From Coffea arabica (Eukaryota > Streptophyta > Magnoliopsida > Gentianales > Rubiaceae), in contig NC_092326.1 of the NCBI RefSeq assembly GCF_036785885.1, positions 2,480,001 through 2,544,000 on the forward strand: 64,000 nt of DNA, in the 5' to 3' direction. The notes beneath the pieces are model-generated. The model was not told the origin of the DNA. It was given only the letters and a program-made list of their open reading frames with translations, and did not search any database. Every line of letters begins with the position of its first letter. Position 1 is the first letter of the stretch. Positions 37,049 through 49,322 of the stretch are shown piece after piece. A program made the position numbers and the translations under genes.

Positions 37049-40000
37049 TGTCGCGCCCCATTTTCGTGATGAAAAATAAAAAAGGTTTTATAAAAGAATG
37101 TGATTTATTAATAATAAATGAAAAAGGACCTAGAATGGGACTTTGAAAAATGCGACGATTTGGGTCCAAAATTTAGTCAAAAAGGGTTTTTTTTTAAAAA
37201 AAAAGAGGAGTCGCCACTTGGTATTGAGTTTTGGTGTACCAAGTCACTCAAAAAGTGTATTTAAATAAAATAAAATAAAACCCTTTTCGACAACTCCAGG
37301 TCTTTGAAAAACAAGAGAAAATGGATTCGGGAGTCACGGTTGAAGAAAGGGAAGGCAAAGGTTCGATTAACTCAAACCTAAGGCACCCTTTCAATCTAGT
37401 CTAAACTAGTTGCGAGGTTTAGCCCAAAATTTTCCTAATCTAACCCTTAATTTTATCATATTTGAATGTTTTCTACATGAATGCAAAAATAAAATATCGA
37501 AAGGGACAAAATGTTCATTCAAGGGTTTAATTGAACCAATCACGTTTATTGCGAAGGCCAAAATGAATCCTTGAAGGTGTCACGAGGATGCAAATGAAAA
37601 AAAATAAAATAAAATAAAATAAAATAAAAGAAATTAAATTATATACATATATATAAGTGATCAAAGAAAAAGGGAATGCAACATAAAGGGTACGGGAGGC
37701 GAAAAAACTCGTGACATAATTTTCTTATACATGGATTAATAGGGTATTTAAACTAGAAAGTTATAATCACCCATTTCCCATGTTTGAAAAATAATTACCC
37801 TAACATGAACAAGCAAATGAACTAGCTTAAATGAGATGCAATTCTAAATGACATGATTAGCACCTATAGCGGGTAGGGGATAATATAATAGGGAATATCA
37901 TACAAATGAGAAAAGATCCTAAAAATGAAAATATGCATGAGAATGTAGTGAATAGCATACAAAGATGAATCTAGCGCAAGATGACCTAAAGGGTCTAGCG
38001 TTGGACTAATCCATTTCTAAAAATCCTTACTAGCGTTGGACTAGCAAGTAAGCGGAGGGAGAAACCACAACTAGCGTTGGACTAGTGTGGTGACGTCATG
38101 CATTAACAATTCATAGTGAAACAAATAAAACATAAATTAAAACAAATAAACACATAAGAGCACGTAGCACATAACACGTAAACATAATATCTAGATGCCA
38201 AAATCCTAAGAAAAGCGAATAAAACACATAACACATAAGCCACATAAACACGCAACCTATCTATTACATCGGGGAGCGCCTAACTACAATCTAGAAGGGA
38301 AAAATATAATAAAACAAATCTAATTATCCTATGTATTACATTTTGAGGTATTTAAATGCCATTCGAATCATTATAAAAATTAACTAAAACATATATAAGA
38401 AAATTTGAATGAATATTTAAATCAAATAAATAAAGCATATAAAAATATATAAACACATAGGAACAAATAGGAGCACATAAGAGCATGTAATTGATATTGA
38501 AATAATAAAATAGGGGTACCTCCCGTTTGAAGTGCTGACTAAATGGAGTCAAATTATCCTATTTATACTCACAATGAACAAAAGGATCATGACACCAATT
38601 TAATTGAAAAAGAAAATAATAATACAAGTACTAAATTCACACTAATATATCAGACGTAAAGAAATTTAAGTAAATCTAAAAATTCCAAATTAAGTATATT
38701 CAAAAGTAGCATAATTAGCTATTAAAGAAAAGAAACAATCATAATAAAGAGAGTCAAAATTCATCAGGGACCGAATTGCAAAAATTGAAAAACTTTCGAG
38801 GATAAAAATTATATTTTCAAAGTTCAGATGTCAAAATTAAATAAAAGTTAAAATTTAGGGACTAAAGTGCAATTAATTTAAGGACCTAGATGAAAGGAAT
38901 CTAAAATATTCTGGGCCGTAGTGAAAATACTCCAAAGATTAGGGGCCAAAGTGCAAAATTCGGTTTCTGATTTGGGAGAAGAAAGGCCATCGGGCCGTTG
39001 TTTTTATTTATTTGGGCCGGATACTACCTAAGCCCAACCGAAAATCCAGAGAAACGAGCAGGCAAGCCCGTCATTTTATCACTCAAACCCAACCCAGAAA
39101 TACATGGGCTCCAGCCTCCTAGCCCATCCGAAACCCAAAGGAAAAAATAAACCAAAGCCCATTTCCGAAACCCAACTAAAACTAACTCCTGGCCCAACCG
39201 AAGAAAAAACATTAGCCCAAACCATTTTCTTTCTTCTTCTTCTTTCTTTTCTTTCTTCCTCGTTCGTTCCGTCTCTTCTTCTTCCCAGGCGCGGCCATGG
39301 TGGTCGCCGGTGGCGCCGCCGCCGGTGACCTCTCTGGTCACCAAAAATCCTCAAAATACATCCCCTCACTCGATTTTTCGCGTAGGTTCCATTTTTGGGC
39401 TTAGTTTTAACAAAAAAGGACTCGAAAGTGGCCAAAATGACAAGAAATCAGTCCAGTTTTGATTTTTCAAAACAACATACCCTTCACCAAAAATCATAAA
39501 AATTATACCACAACACTCTTACATCTCCTACAATACAAATATGATTTTATTTTGACAAGAAAACAACATAAAATGGATAAAATAAAGCAAAACAGCCCCT
39601 AGAATTCTTTTTGGTATTTTTTCAAACAATTAACATGCATTCACAAGAAACATTTCCTTTTCCTTTATCTGGTTCATGCCATTTCCCAAATTTCAGCAAT
39701 ACCACAACAACAATGCAAAGTAGCAAAAGCAGGAGAAAATAAGCAACTAAATATGAATTTAATGTGAAAAACAAAACTGAAAAAAAAAGAAAAAAAAATA
39801 CCTCTAAGATATTGCAATCACTTGGTTGAGCTTTTGTGGCGAGATTCCTGAATTCCAATGGTCTGACCGCTAATTCCCTTGCTTCTTTTATGGCTTTGTC
39901 TGTTGGGAACAAAGAAAAGTCCGAGAGATGTATTGGCTTGGAGTGTTTTTTGTTCTCTTTTTTTCTTTTCTTGCCCTTTTGAGGGAGAGAGCCGAGAGTT

Positions 40001-40385
40001 TTTTTTTTTTTGTCGAGAAAGAGTGGAGTGTTTTTTTTGTCTTCTGTTGTGAGAGGGAGAGCCCTAGTGAAGAGTCAGAGTGGAGTTAGTTTTTTTCTTT
40101 CTTTGCTTGTTTGATTTTTCCCTCGTGTGTGTGTCTCGAGACAGTGAATTGAGGGAGTCGTTTTTCTGTCTTTTTGAGCCCCCAAAAGCGCCGTTCCTTT
40201 TGTCTGTCCCCCGAGAATAAGGAGGGAACCAAGGGATCTTTGCCAAATGGATTTAGTTGTTTTTTTTTTAAATAAATCTACAAAAAGAGATAAAATATAC
40301 TTAAAAAAATGCAAGAAAATAATTTGCTCATTAAATAGAAAATATTCGAGAAAACACAAAATTTGACAAAAATTTGGTGTCTACA
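37049..40385 (-). repeat. Ogre-like element, 5' LTR
   Basis: This 3,337-bp LTR is the upstream one for the minus-strand element. It includes the TATA box at 38560-38567, the three ctagcgttggacta copies (about 37995-38085), and in U3 a GGTGACC/GGTCACC inverted repeat near 39320-39345. Confidence 0.95.
38560..38567 (-). promoter_or_regulatory. LTR TATA box
   Basis: The minus strand reads TATAAATA within GAGTATAAATAGGAT. It is conserved in the 3' LTR at 22025-22032. Transcription would start about 30 bp further left. Confidence 0.6.
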
Positions 40386-40390
40386 ATTGT

Positions 40391-42459
40391 TAACATATAA
40401 TAGTTGGATTTAATATATCAAATGAATAATAAAATAAAAGCACATATTAATTATCATATTATTTCATGGATGAGCACAATCAATGCCTTGTTAAGACTGA
40501 ATTAATGGTGCATCTTAGAAATTAGCATTATGCTTAAGCACAGTTAAAGTAATGGCTGGTCTTGGAAATTGGCATTAGTTGGAAGGTATAATTTTATTAT
40601 ACAAGTGGAAGAGAGCATGGTGAAGTATTATAGTCACCCATAATTGACTGGCTTCTGGTAACTTTACAATAGGTATCAAAAGGGGAAAAAAAAAGCCATA
40701 TTTTTTATCCAATGAATATGCTAGTAACCTCCAAAGGGTCACTAGCATGTAACTTTACAAAAATTTTGTATCCTCCCTCGTTATTGGCGCTGGGAACGAA
40801 TGGCAAGTCCATGTAACATAGGTATAAAGTGTATTTTTTAAAAATAAAAAGTTCAATTAAATGTGCAATTAGGTTGAAAAGAACCATAAGTTGGGTTAGA
40901 AAAGATAAATTTTTTAAGTACAAGGGGCTGAAATTATATTTAAAAAGCGCAAAACTATAAAGAGATTAAGTTACTTGTTAAAAAATAATAAAATCAAAAT
41001 AAAGGGACTTAGTTGCAAAATAAATATCATTATTGTCAAACCCTATAGCTATATTCCTCATCCCTTATCCAGGTGCGGCCCCCAACCCACTTACTGAATC
41101 AAAACAGAGCACCTCTTCTTCTCCTATTAAAACAACGCTTCTTCCAGCTAGCGAGGCCTGCGACACACGCTTTCTCCCTCTCTGTCATGGTTGCAGCTCC
41201 AAAGAAGCGACATTTTCCAGCTCTTCCAGCTCTCTCTCTCTCTCTTTCACGGGTAATTTTTTTAAAAAATTTTTTTATACCCTAAAAGTCTCTGAAAATC
41301 ATGGTGAAAGCCTCGGTTCTAGTATTTTGATTCAACACTCCTACTAATTGTAAACTTAAACAAGAAATCATCCATCATGAACGACCTGCATTTGTTCTGC
41401 TTGATTCCTAGAAAAGAATGAGAAGTTTACCGTTGAAGAACGTAATTGATATCAGAATTTTAACTGTTATTATGTTTCGTCTGGCCCCGCTAACTGTGAT
41501 GGATGTATTTGTTAGATTCTTGTTTTGTGGTTGGTTAAATTGTATACTTCTCCTATATAGGAGTGTGGTATATAGTGTTGATTCATATTTTTTTACGGTT
41601 CTGTATTAAATGTTAGTAATTTATTTAAAGCATTTGTTAGTAATTTTATAATCATTTATACCTCTTTATATATGGAAAAAGAAAAGAACAGAATGATTGA
41701 TACTTTTAATAGTGGTAGTTCTCTTGCATAATTGGTTGATCTGTTTGTTTCTTCCAATTAAATAAATGATGGTAAAAAAAAACAAAAAGCCCCTTTGGTA
41801 AACCTAATATATAGAAAAGCCCCCCGTAATTTCAAAATATACAATCCTTGTTTAATCCCGATCGGACCAGTTCAACCCTGGTTTAACGAATTTTTAAAAA
41901 AATAATTTATATAAATATATATATGCTCAAAATAAGACATGCAATGGAGTAATTTAAAACTTTATATGATGAAAAGTTTAATATTTTTGAATAACTTGGA
42001 TTTTCAAAAATAAATTTTTTAAATTATAAGTTGAAACAAATACATTTTATCTTAATTTCAATTATATCTACCAAAAAATAATCTTAAATCCAACCCAAAG
42101 ATACCACAATATTTTAAAATTATACAAAATTTACGTCTATGGGAATTTAGATATTGTGATTTTAATTTTAATTTACGTTTTTGGGATTTAGAGATTGTAA
42201 TTAAACAAAAAGAGAAATTTGGAGTTTAAAGGAAATCAGGAGAATCGAAAATAAAAATGCAAACTTGATAAGAAACAAAAAATGAGATAAATGTGAGTGG
42301 TTGTAGCGTTTAATAATTAGTCTTTAGGGTTAAAGAAAAATAATTCTTTTTAAAATTTTTTTCAATTTAATGGACAAAAAAAATTAAAAGATGGAAGCAA
42401 ACATCGATAAATTAAAACTAGAGAGAGTTGATTAAAAAGGGAATGACAAAAGAAGAGAG

Positions 42460-42496
<37 letters not shown>

Positions 42497-42650
42497 GAAC
42501 ATTAGAAAGACTGAATCATGAGAGAATGAGATTTTGTAGGAAAATGGAGCAAAGAAACATGGATGTTTGTTTTTATATAAATGAATTATCAAAAAAGACT
42601 TATAGGATATGATGGTACAATGGTTACTACATTGGGTTTCAATCCTTGGT
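40391..42650. other. intergenic DNA
   Basis: No supported gene. A telo-box-like AAACCCTA (41038-41045) precedes a less AT-rich patch (41060-41240) with an ATG at about 41188. This recalls ribosomal-protein promoters, but no family member is recognisable. Also present: an 11-bp hairpin near 40718-40748 (tgctagtaacc...gggtcactagca) and a GA microsatellite at 42464-42493. Confidence 0.5.
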
Positions 42651-42654
42651 AGTT

Positions 42655-42830
42655 GTGTTTTGCAAAACTTAAAAAAATATTGAGGGGAAACTTGAAAAAT
42701 CGAAAACCACCGGTTCGATCTGGTTCACCGGTTTTGACTAGTTTTCTTACAAAGTCAACTTTAATACAGAACTGGACCGGTGTCATGGACGGTTCGCGGT
42801 TCAACCGGCCAGTCCGGTCCAATGAGAAGA
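42655..42830 (-). mobile_element. end fragment of a GGACCGG-type DNA element
   Basis: Read on the minus strand, this matches the first 170 bp of the insert at 53362-55049 in order and spacing: ggaccgga, gaaccgcgaacc, ggtccagttc, tcaaaaccgg and a closing T-rich stretch. Only one end is recognisable here. Confidence 0.5.
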
Positions 42831-43418
42831 TGGAATCCATGATTCATAATATGCATCAGAAATTCAGCTCCTCTATGAAGGTGAGGTCTTGTAAAGACAA
42901 TCAGAAAGTGATCTGCGAAGAAGAAAATTGTGGGATTCCCACCTCCTAGAAGCAACAGAAGTTGCTGTCCACCAATGCGCCTGAAGCGACTACTAAGGAG
43001 AATTGGAGTAGGATTCCTTTTCCCAGTTACTCTTAAGGTTGAATTACCCATGTTCTTTGGGGATAATCTCAGGGAATGAGTCAGAAAATGCCATAAATTA
43101 TTCTTGTTTTATAAATTATTTTTATGAAAATAGAATGAATGTGATTGACATGTATCATGAGGGAATAACAGATAACTAGTTCCTAGGGGTCAATAGTGAA
43201 AAACCTAGCTAGTGTGTCTTGGAAGGAATTAAAGAACTATCGTGCGCACATTTGTTGACAGAGGAAATTTGGAGCAATTCAATAAGTCACAAAAGATTGG
43301 TAATTTAGAAGAACACCAAGAGAAGTTTGAACAGTTGAAAACTTTGATGCTGCTCAGGAGTAATAAGACTTAGTGAACGATATTCTGTCTCCAGTTTCAT
43401 TAGCAGGCTTAGAGAAAA

Positions 43419-45363
43419 TGTAACGCCCGAAAGAAGAAGAAAAGGAAAAATTCTAGTGAACAGTGTTCTTAGCAAATCCGGCCGCATATCCGGCCAGTTC
43501 TTGGCTGGATTGGCTTGGCCGTTTGAAAAAAAGTGACCTAGCTACTGCCTTGAATCCGGCCTCCTATTCAGCTCGATATCGGGCCAGATTCTGGCCGGAT
43601 TCTGTCGTGTACAGCTTTCCTTAATGGTTAAGTCTTCACTTTTTGACTTCATTTGTGGTTCAAAACCCACATTTCTTCATCTTCAAACTGACTGAACTTC
43701 TTGGGAGCAAAAATAAAGAGAGAAACTCCATTCTTTTCCTTTGATTCCTTCACCAAATCTTGAGAGGGTTCTTTAAATTTCCAAAATCTACTCCAATTAA
43801 CTTCACGTCTAAGGTGATAGCAAACTAAGGATAGAGTGTTTTGAGAAGAAAGGGTTTTGCTTTGCTTGATTTCAAGGTGTTGGAAGGTATAACTCTTAGA
43901 AGCTCCTTTGTATCCTTTAATCTTATGATTAAGTTGTTGGATAAGTTGATCTTGATTTATTTTATGGAGGTTCTTGTGATTAGGAAGTTGGGATGATGAT
44001 ATTCACTAATTTCTAGACTTTATCTAAGTATTTCATCTTTGATTTAGCTTGTATATGATTAGTAGAAGTTATTCTAGTGTTAAGGTGGAATTTCTAGCCT
44101 TAATTGATATTAGTGATGGTAGTGATGGTTATATGCAAAGATTAGTTTAGAAGAGTAATTTCAATTTTTACCTTGTTTCTAGCCTCAACTTGAACTGGAA
44201 ATTTATCCATGTTTTAGACCGAACCAGCTGTTGGACAAAACATGAAAGTTGTAGAGACATGAGTTACCTATCTACCTGCAAAATTTCAGATCATTTGGAG
44301 TACTGTAGCTTGTGAAATGATCGAAATACCCTTGTTTGCCCATATGGCCTGTTTCACGGAGAGTTTCCTTTTTTCTCTAAAATTTCGATTTTGTTCATGA
44401 AAATGTAGGATTTGGCTTTGGAGGTCTTCATAAGAAATGTTGGTATATGTCTTGGTTTCGAAACGCCTTAAGATTCGTTTCAATCCGATAAGTACAGCTT
44501 CAATTGTGATTAAAATGCCAAAAGGTGATAGGAATTTGATGCTTGTAGAATTTCTTTTGTTTGACATGATATTTGTGATCTAGGGTTTGGACTTGAGCAA
44601 GGTAATGATTTATGATGGATGAGGTTCATGAACTATGATTGGTGAGTGATTCCAAAACTGTTTCCAAAGTTACTCTTGAACGATTTCTTGCATTGCTTAC
44701 TCAATTGCATATCATGTGTGCTTGCATGTGAGTTCATGAAATGATTTGGATCCAATGAGTTCTTGGGAAGTCTTGTGCTTAGAACCCACGTCTCCACCAC
44801 TATTTATTTGGAGCACCAATGGCTCCCTCTTACTATTTGATTGTTAATTGATATGTTTGAACATTGGAGTTCTAAATGCGAGGAGTTCACTGGCTCATAA
44901 GAGCAATAAACCTACATTTGATTACTGAATCATGCCATCATCTAAATGCATTATTGTGAAATGTACTTGATTATTGATTTTTACTGAACACTCGTTGAGC
45001 TCCTAGCTCACCCCAAAACATATTTTCTCCCCACAGAGCTCGAGGCAAAAGAAGCACTTGTATTAAGTTATTCGTGGGACTGGATGGAATATCTCCTGTA
45101 TAGTTGATTAGATTCATCTTGTATAATAGTGGGGATTATATAAATGTTTGGAATTGGAACGAATGTATGTGTACGTTCCACGCTTGGGAACTAGTATTCG
45201 CTTCGCTTGTGATATGTAAATTTGTGGAGTATTTGATGTAATATTTGAGATGTGCATTGTAATTTAATTGAGGATTGTAATGAGTGAGTGAGTTCTGGCG
45301 AGAGCTGGGCAGGCGGTCCACCGAACCCTTTGGTTCGCCTTAGGGGGAGGTGGGGCTGTCACA
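43419..45363 (+). repeat. LARD 5' LTR
   Basis: This 1,945-bp LTR contains a TATATAA at 45137-45143 that could serve as promoter. The corresponding site in the right LTR is altered. Compared with the right LTR it has extra sequence near 43484-43600 in the ccggcc-rich part. Confidence 0.88.
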
Positions 45364-46870
45364 GTTGGTATTACAGTTTAAGTTTCAGATCTCTGTAGTG
45401 TATCCTAGGCTAAAAGTTTAGGGTGCCGGACTGTGGGATTGATTTGAAAGTTAAGCGACTACTTGTGAGGATAAAATCCAGAGCCGCTTCGCATGGTCTC
45501 TGTGCGGAGTGAACTTGGGTCACACAGTGTAATGGTTCTAATGTGAAAATGTGTAAAGGATTAAGTACTCTTTTGGAGCGTAAGTTGTGAATCGTGAAAA
45601 TGGTAAGCGTAAGAAATGACTTGGTTGCTCCCAAGCGTACATCAACCGATTCTGGTACTAGCGTACGGCTTGAGTTGTACAATTTCTTAGTTTTGGATTC
45701 TTATACTTGAGTACTCGATACTTTTCTTGAGGAAATGCTTGTGAATTTGGAAGGAACATGGTCTAGTGTTTGATGATGTGAATAGAAATCATAAGTGAGT
45801 TTAAGATAAGTTGTAATGGTACAGGTTGAAGTACAGAAGATTTCGTATTGTACTCGAGACTTAACCGAATGAGAACATTGAAATGATGAATGTTATCTAG
45901 AACTTGTCCAATAAGATTTTGGTTAGGGTTTTCATGGTGGTGTCCGGATTTATTGAGAAAACTTCTGATTTTTGCATCCTTCTTCTAGTCTTCTTATTTG
46001 ATTAAGGTTTGCACCACTCGATTTGGAAGTGTTGAGATTTGAAATACTTGAACTGCCTGAGACCGACTAGGCTGAGCTTACTTGAGACTTGAACTTGTTT
46101 AGGCGAGTGTGCTCTTGCGTACACTTAATGGACATGACTTGAGTAAATATATGGTATCTCTTTTACGCACGAACAAGTAGCTTGATTCGTATATGATCTG
46201 TATGTGGATATGAGTTCGGTTAAGTGCTGGGCATAGGCTAGCCGAGTGAGTTCTTATTCGTACCCGTGCTCCTTGAATTGAAGTGATTAACCCTGCTTTT
46301 GAACTTGTAAGTTTTATGTGTGGTTGTAGACCGGCTCCTACTCCTCTATAGCGCTTGAACTGAACCTCTCTGGTGGGGCATTGCTTATTGTGTTATCAAG
46401 CACCGCCATTTGTCTGGCGAGACATGCTAGTTGTGTTGTCCAGCACTACCAGGGATGAAATTCTTGAACTGAGACTCTTTGGTGAAGTATAACCGTTGTG
46501 CTAACTTGTTGTATTGTCCAGCACCACCAGGGACAAATTTCTTAACTGAGACTCTTTGGTGAAGTATAGCCGTCGTGCTAGCTTGTTGTATTGTCCAGCA
46601 CCGCCAGGAGTAAAACTTCCGACCTGAGGCTAAGCCATGTCCTAAATTTTTCGAATATCAAGGACTTTATTTCCAACTCAGGGCTAGTTGGTTGAATCGA
46701 GCCTTTTGCATGTTCTCTTTGATTACTTGTTTAGCCATCTGTTGGTCCGTTACAAAGTGATAAGTGGGATTGGAGTGATTCTTAGTACTTGACTAACGTT
46801 CAAGGATTATTTTGATCTGATTAGTACAAGTTGAAATGTCGAGGATGACATTCTTTTAAGGAGGGGAGTT
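45364..46870 (+). other. LARD internal region
   Basis: No gene is recognisable. It contains a degenerate tandem array at about 46355-46616. Two well-matched 77-bp units start near 46468 and 46545 (actgagactctttggtgaag), a more diverged copy lies before them, and each unit ends in the ttgtccagcaccaccagg motif. Confidence 0.65.
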
Positions 46871-48766
46871 TGTGACGCCCGAAAGAAGAAGAAAAGGAAA
46901 AATTCTGGTGAACAGTGTTCTTAGCAAATCCGGCCAGTTCTTGGCCGGATTGGCTTGGCCGTTCGAAAAAAAAAAAGGTGACCTTGCTACTGCCTTGAAT
47001 CCGGCCGGATTTTGTCATGTACAGCTTTTTTTAATGGTTAAGTCTTCACTTTTTGATTTCATTTGTGGTTCAAAACCCACTTTTCTTCATCTTCAAATAG
47101 ACCGAACTTCTTAGGAGCAAAAATAAAGAGAGAAACTCCATTCTTTTCCTTTGATTCCTTCACCAAATCTTGAGAGGGTTCTTTAAATTTCCAAAATCTA
47201 CTCCGATTAACTTCACATCTAAGCTGATAGCAAGCTAAGAGTGGAGTGTTTTCAGAAGAAAGGGCTTTGCTTTGCTTGATTTCAAGGTGTTGGAAGGTAT
47301 AACTCTTAAAAGCTCCTTTGTATCCTTTAATCTTATGATTAAGTTGTTGGATAAGTTGATCTTGATTTATTTTATGGAGGTTCTTGTGATTGGGAAGTTA
47401 GGATGATGATATTCACTAATTTCTAGACTTTATCTAAGTATTTCATCTTTGATTTGGCTTGTATATGATTAGTAGAAATTATTCTAGTGTTAAGGTGGAA
47501 TTTCTAGCCTTAATTGATATTAGTGATGGTAGTGATGATTATATGCAAAGATTAGTTTAGAAGAGTAATTTCAATTTTTACTGGCCTCAACTTGAACTGG
47601 AAATTTATCCATGTTTTAGACCGAACCAGCTATTGGACAAAACATGAAAGTTGTAGAGACATGAGTTAGCTATCAACCTGCAAAATTTCAGATCATTTGG
47701 AGTACTGTAGCTTGTGAAATGACCGAAATATCCTTGTTTGCCCATAAGCATTGTTTCACGGACAGTTTCCTTTTTTCTCTAAGATTTCGATTTTGTTCAT
47801 GAAAATGTAGGATTTGGCTTTGGAGGTCTTCATAAGAAATGTTGGCATATGTCTTGGCTTCGAAACGCCTTAAGATTTGTTTCAATCCGATAAGTGTAGC
47901 TTCAATTGTGATTAAAATGCCAAAAGGTGATAGGAACTTGATGCTTTTAGAATTTCTTTTGTTTGACATGATATTTGTGATCTAGGGTTTGGACTTGAGC
48001 AAGGCAATGGTTTATGATGGATGAGATTCATGAATTGTGGTTGGTGAGTGATTCCAAAACTGTTTCCAAAGTTACTCTTGAACGATTTCTTGCATTGCTT
48101 ACTTAATTGCATATCATATGTGCTTGCATGTGAGTTCATGAAATGATTTGGCTCCAATGAGTTCTTGGGAAGTCTTGTGCTTAGAATCAACGTCTCCACC
48201 ACTATTTATTTGCAGCACCGATGGCTCCCTCTTACTATTTGATTGTTAATTGATCTATTTGAGTGTTAGAGTTCTAAGTGCAAGAAGTTCACTGGCTCAT
48301 AAGAGCAATAAACCTACATTTGATTACTGAGTCATGCCATCATCTAAATGCATTATTGTGAAATGTACTTGATTATTGATTTTTACTGAACACTCGCTGA
48401 GTTTCTAGCTCACCCCAAAACATATTTTCTCCCCACAGGGCTCGAGGCAAAGGAAGCACTTGTATTAAGTTATTCGTGGGATTGGATGGAATATCTCCTG
48501 TACAGTTTGATTAGATTCATCTTGTGTAATAGTGGGGATTGTATGAATGTTTGGAATTGGAACGAATGTATGTGTACGTTCCACGCTTGGGAACTAGTAT
48601 TCGCTTCGCTTGTGATATGTAAATTTGTGGAGTATTTGATGTAATATTTGAGATGTGCATTGTAATTTAATTGAGGACTGTAGTGAGTGAGTGAGTCCTG
48701 GCGAGAGTTGGACAGGCGGTCCACCGAACCCTTTGGTTTATCTTAGAGGGAGGTGGGGCTGTCACA
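46871..48766 (+). repeat. LARD 3' LTR
   Basis: This 1,896-bp LTR closely matches 43419-45363. Confidence 0.88.
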
Positions 48767-49322
48767 GAAGAAATTAGGCACAGTCAAGATGTTCAAACCT
48801 GAGATTTCAATAGTAGCATTTGAAGCAGCTAGATTAGAAAAGGGGGTAGATAGAATGTGGATTCCAGATTTGAATTATATAAAATCAAAATTGGCCATGG
48901 TATTGGAACTAATATATATAGGCTTGCTTATTATCGAGTTGAAAAAGGAGCTTCTGCTAATCAGAATGCTAGTGCTAACATCACATAGAAAATTTCACCA
49001 TCCAATATAGGAGGAATAATCATCTTTGTTTCAAGTGTGCCAACAAATTTGGTGCAGGACATCGAAGTAAAATGAATATCTGATGGTAGAAGATGAAGAG
49101 GAGGAAGTTGAGTTTGCAGATGTCCAAGGGAAGCAAGATGAGGTTACTTGTAATCTTGGGGTTGTGGTAGACATGGCATTTCATGCTTTGTCTTATGGGC
49201 TCAAAAGAAAGACTATTACTCTACAGCAGGTTATAGGAATTGTAGTAGTGAACGTATTGGTGGACACTGGAAGTTCCGATAGCTTTATCAGTCACAGCTT
49301 AGCAAAAGATTCTGATGACTAA

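Larger units (their letters stand above)
20512..40385 (-). mobile_element. Ogre-like Ty3/gypsy (Tat lineage) retrotransposon, 19.9 kb
   Basis: The LTRs are 20512-23899 and 37049-40385, with a perfect 5-bp target duplication ATTGT (20507-20511 and 40386-40390). On the minus strand the order is 5' LTR, primer site, long leader, ORF1 (35801-34299), gag-pro (33933-30423), intron (30422-30117), RT-RNase H-second RNase H-integrase (30116-26636), a 3' UTR with tandem repeats, a purine tract and the 3' LTR. Giant size, an ORF upstream of gag, a spliceable intron between protease and RT, an extra RNase H after the first, and a repeat-rich 3' UTR are the published hallmarks of Ogre/Tat elements. The two LTRs differ only by scattered substitutions and small indels, so the insertion is fairly recent. 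I can see four nonsense codons and one frameshift in the coding region, so this copy looks unable to make its own proteins. Confidence 0.95.
43419..48766 (+). mobile_element. non-coding LTR retrotransposon (LARD-like)
   Basis: Two long LTRs, 43419-45363 and 46871-48766 (TGTRACGCCCG... to ...GGCTGTCACA), flank a 1.5-kb core with no coding sequence. The primer-site region after the left LTR reads ttggtattacag, a degenerate tRNA-Met type, and a purine tract, aaggaggggagtt (46858-46870), precedes the right LTR, so the element is on the plus strand. The flanking pentamers gaaaa (43414-43418) and gaaga (48767-48771) differ at one base. LTRs of this kind with TGTGACGCCC termini occur in chromovirus-type gypsy elements. 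With no proteins of its own it must have been mobilised in trans. It interrupts the gag relic between SLAGLEK and EEIRHS. Confidence 0.88.
43038..49322 (+). pseudogene. Ty3/gypsy gag-protease relic split by a LARD
   Basis: Left of the LARD (43038-43418) the plus strand reads as gypsy Gag: LPMFFGDNLRE followed by a stop in place of Trp (TGA 43077-43079), VRKCHKLF, GNLEEHQEKFEQLKTL and SPVSLAGLEK. Right of it (48767-49322) the same protein continues with EEIRHS, KMFKPEISIVAFEAARLE, a CCHC-type knuckle (CFKCANKFGAGHRSK, last Cys lost) and the protease active site VLVDTGSSDSFISHS. It has several frameshifts and stops, and no RT or integrase follows. LTRs for this element were not found. Confidence 0.75.

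Noticed and set aside
41033..41347. Possible first exon of a ribosomal-protein gene (telo-box AAACCCTA, then an ATG)
   Set aside because: The predicted residues match no ribosomal protein I can recognise, and no following exon is present.
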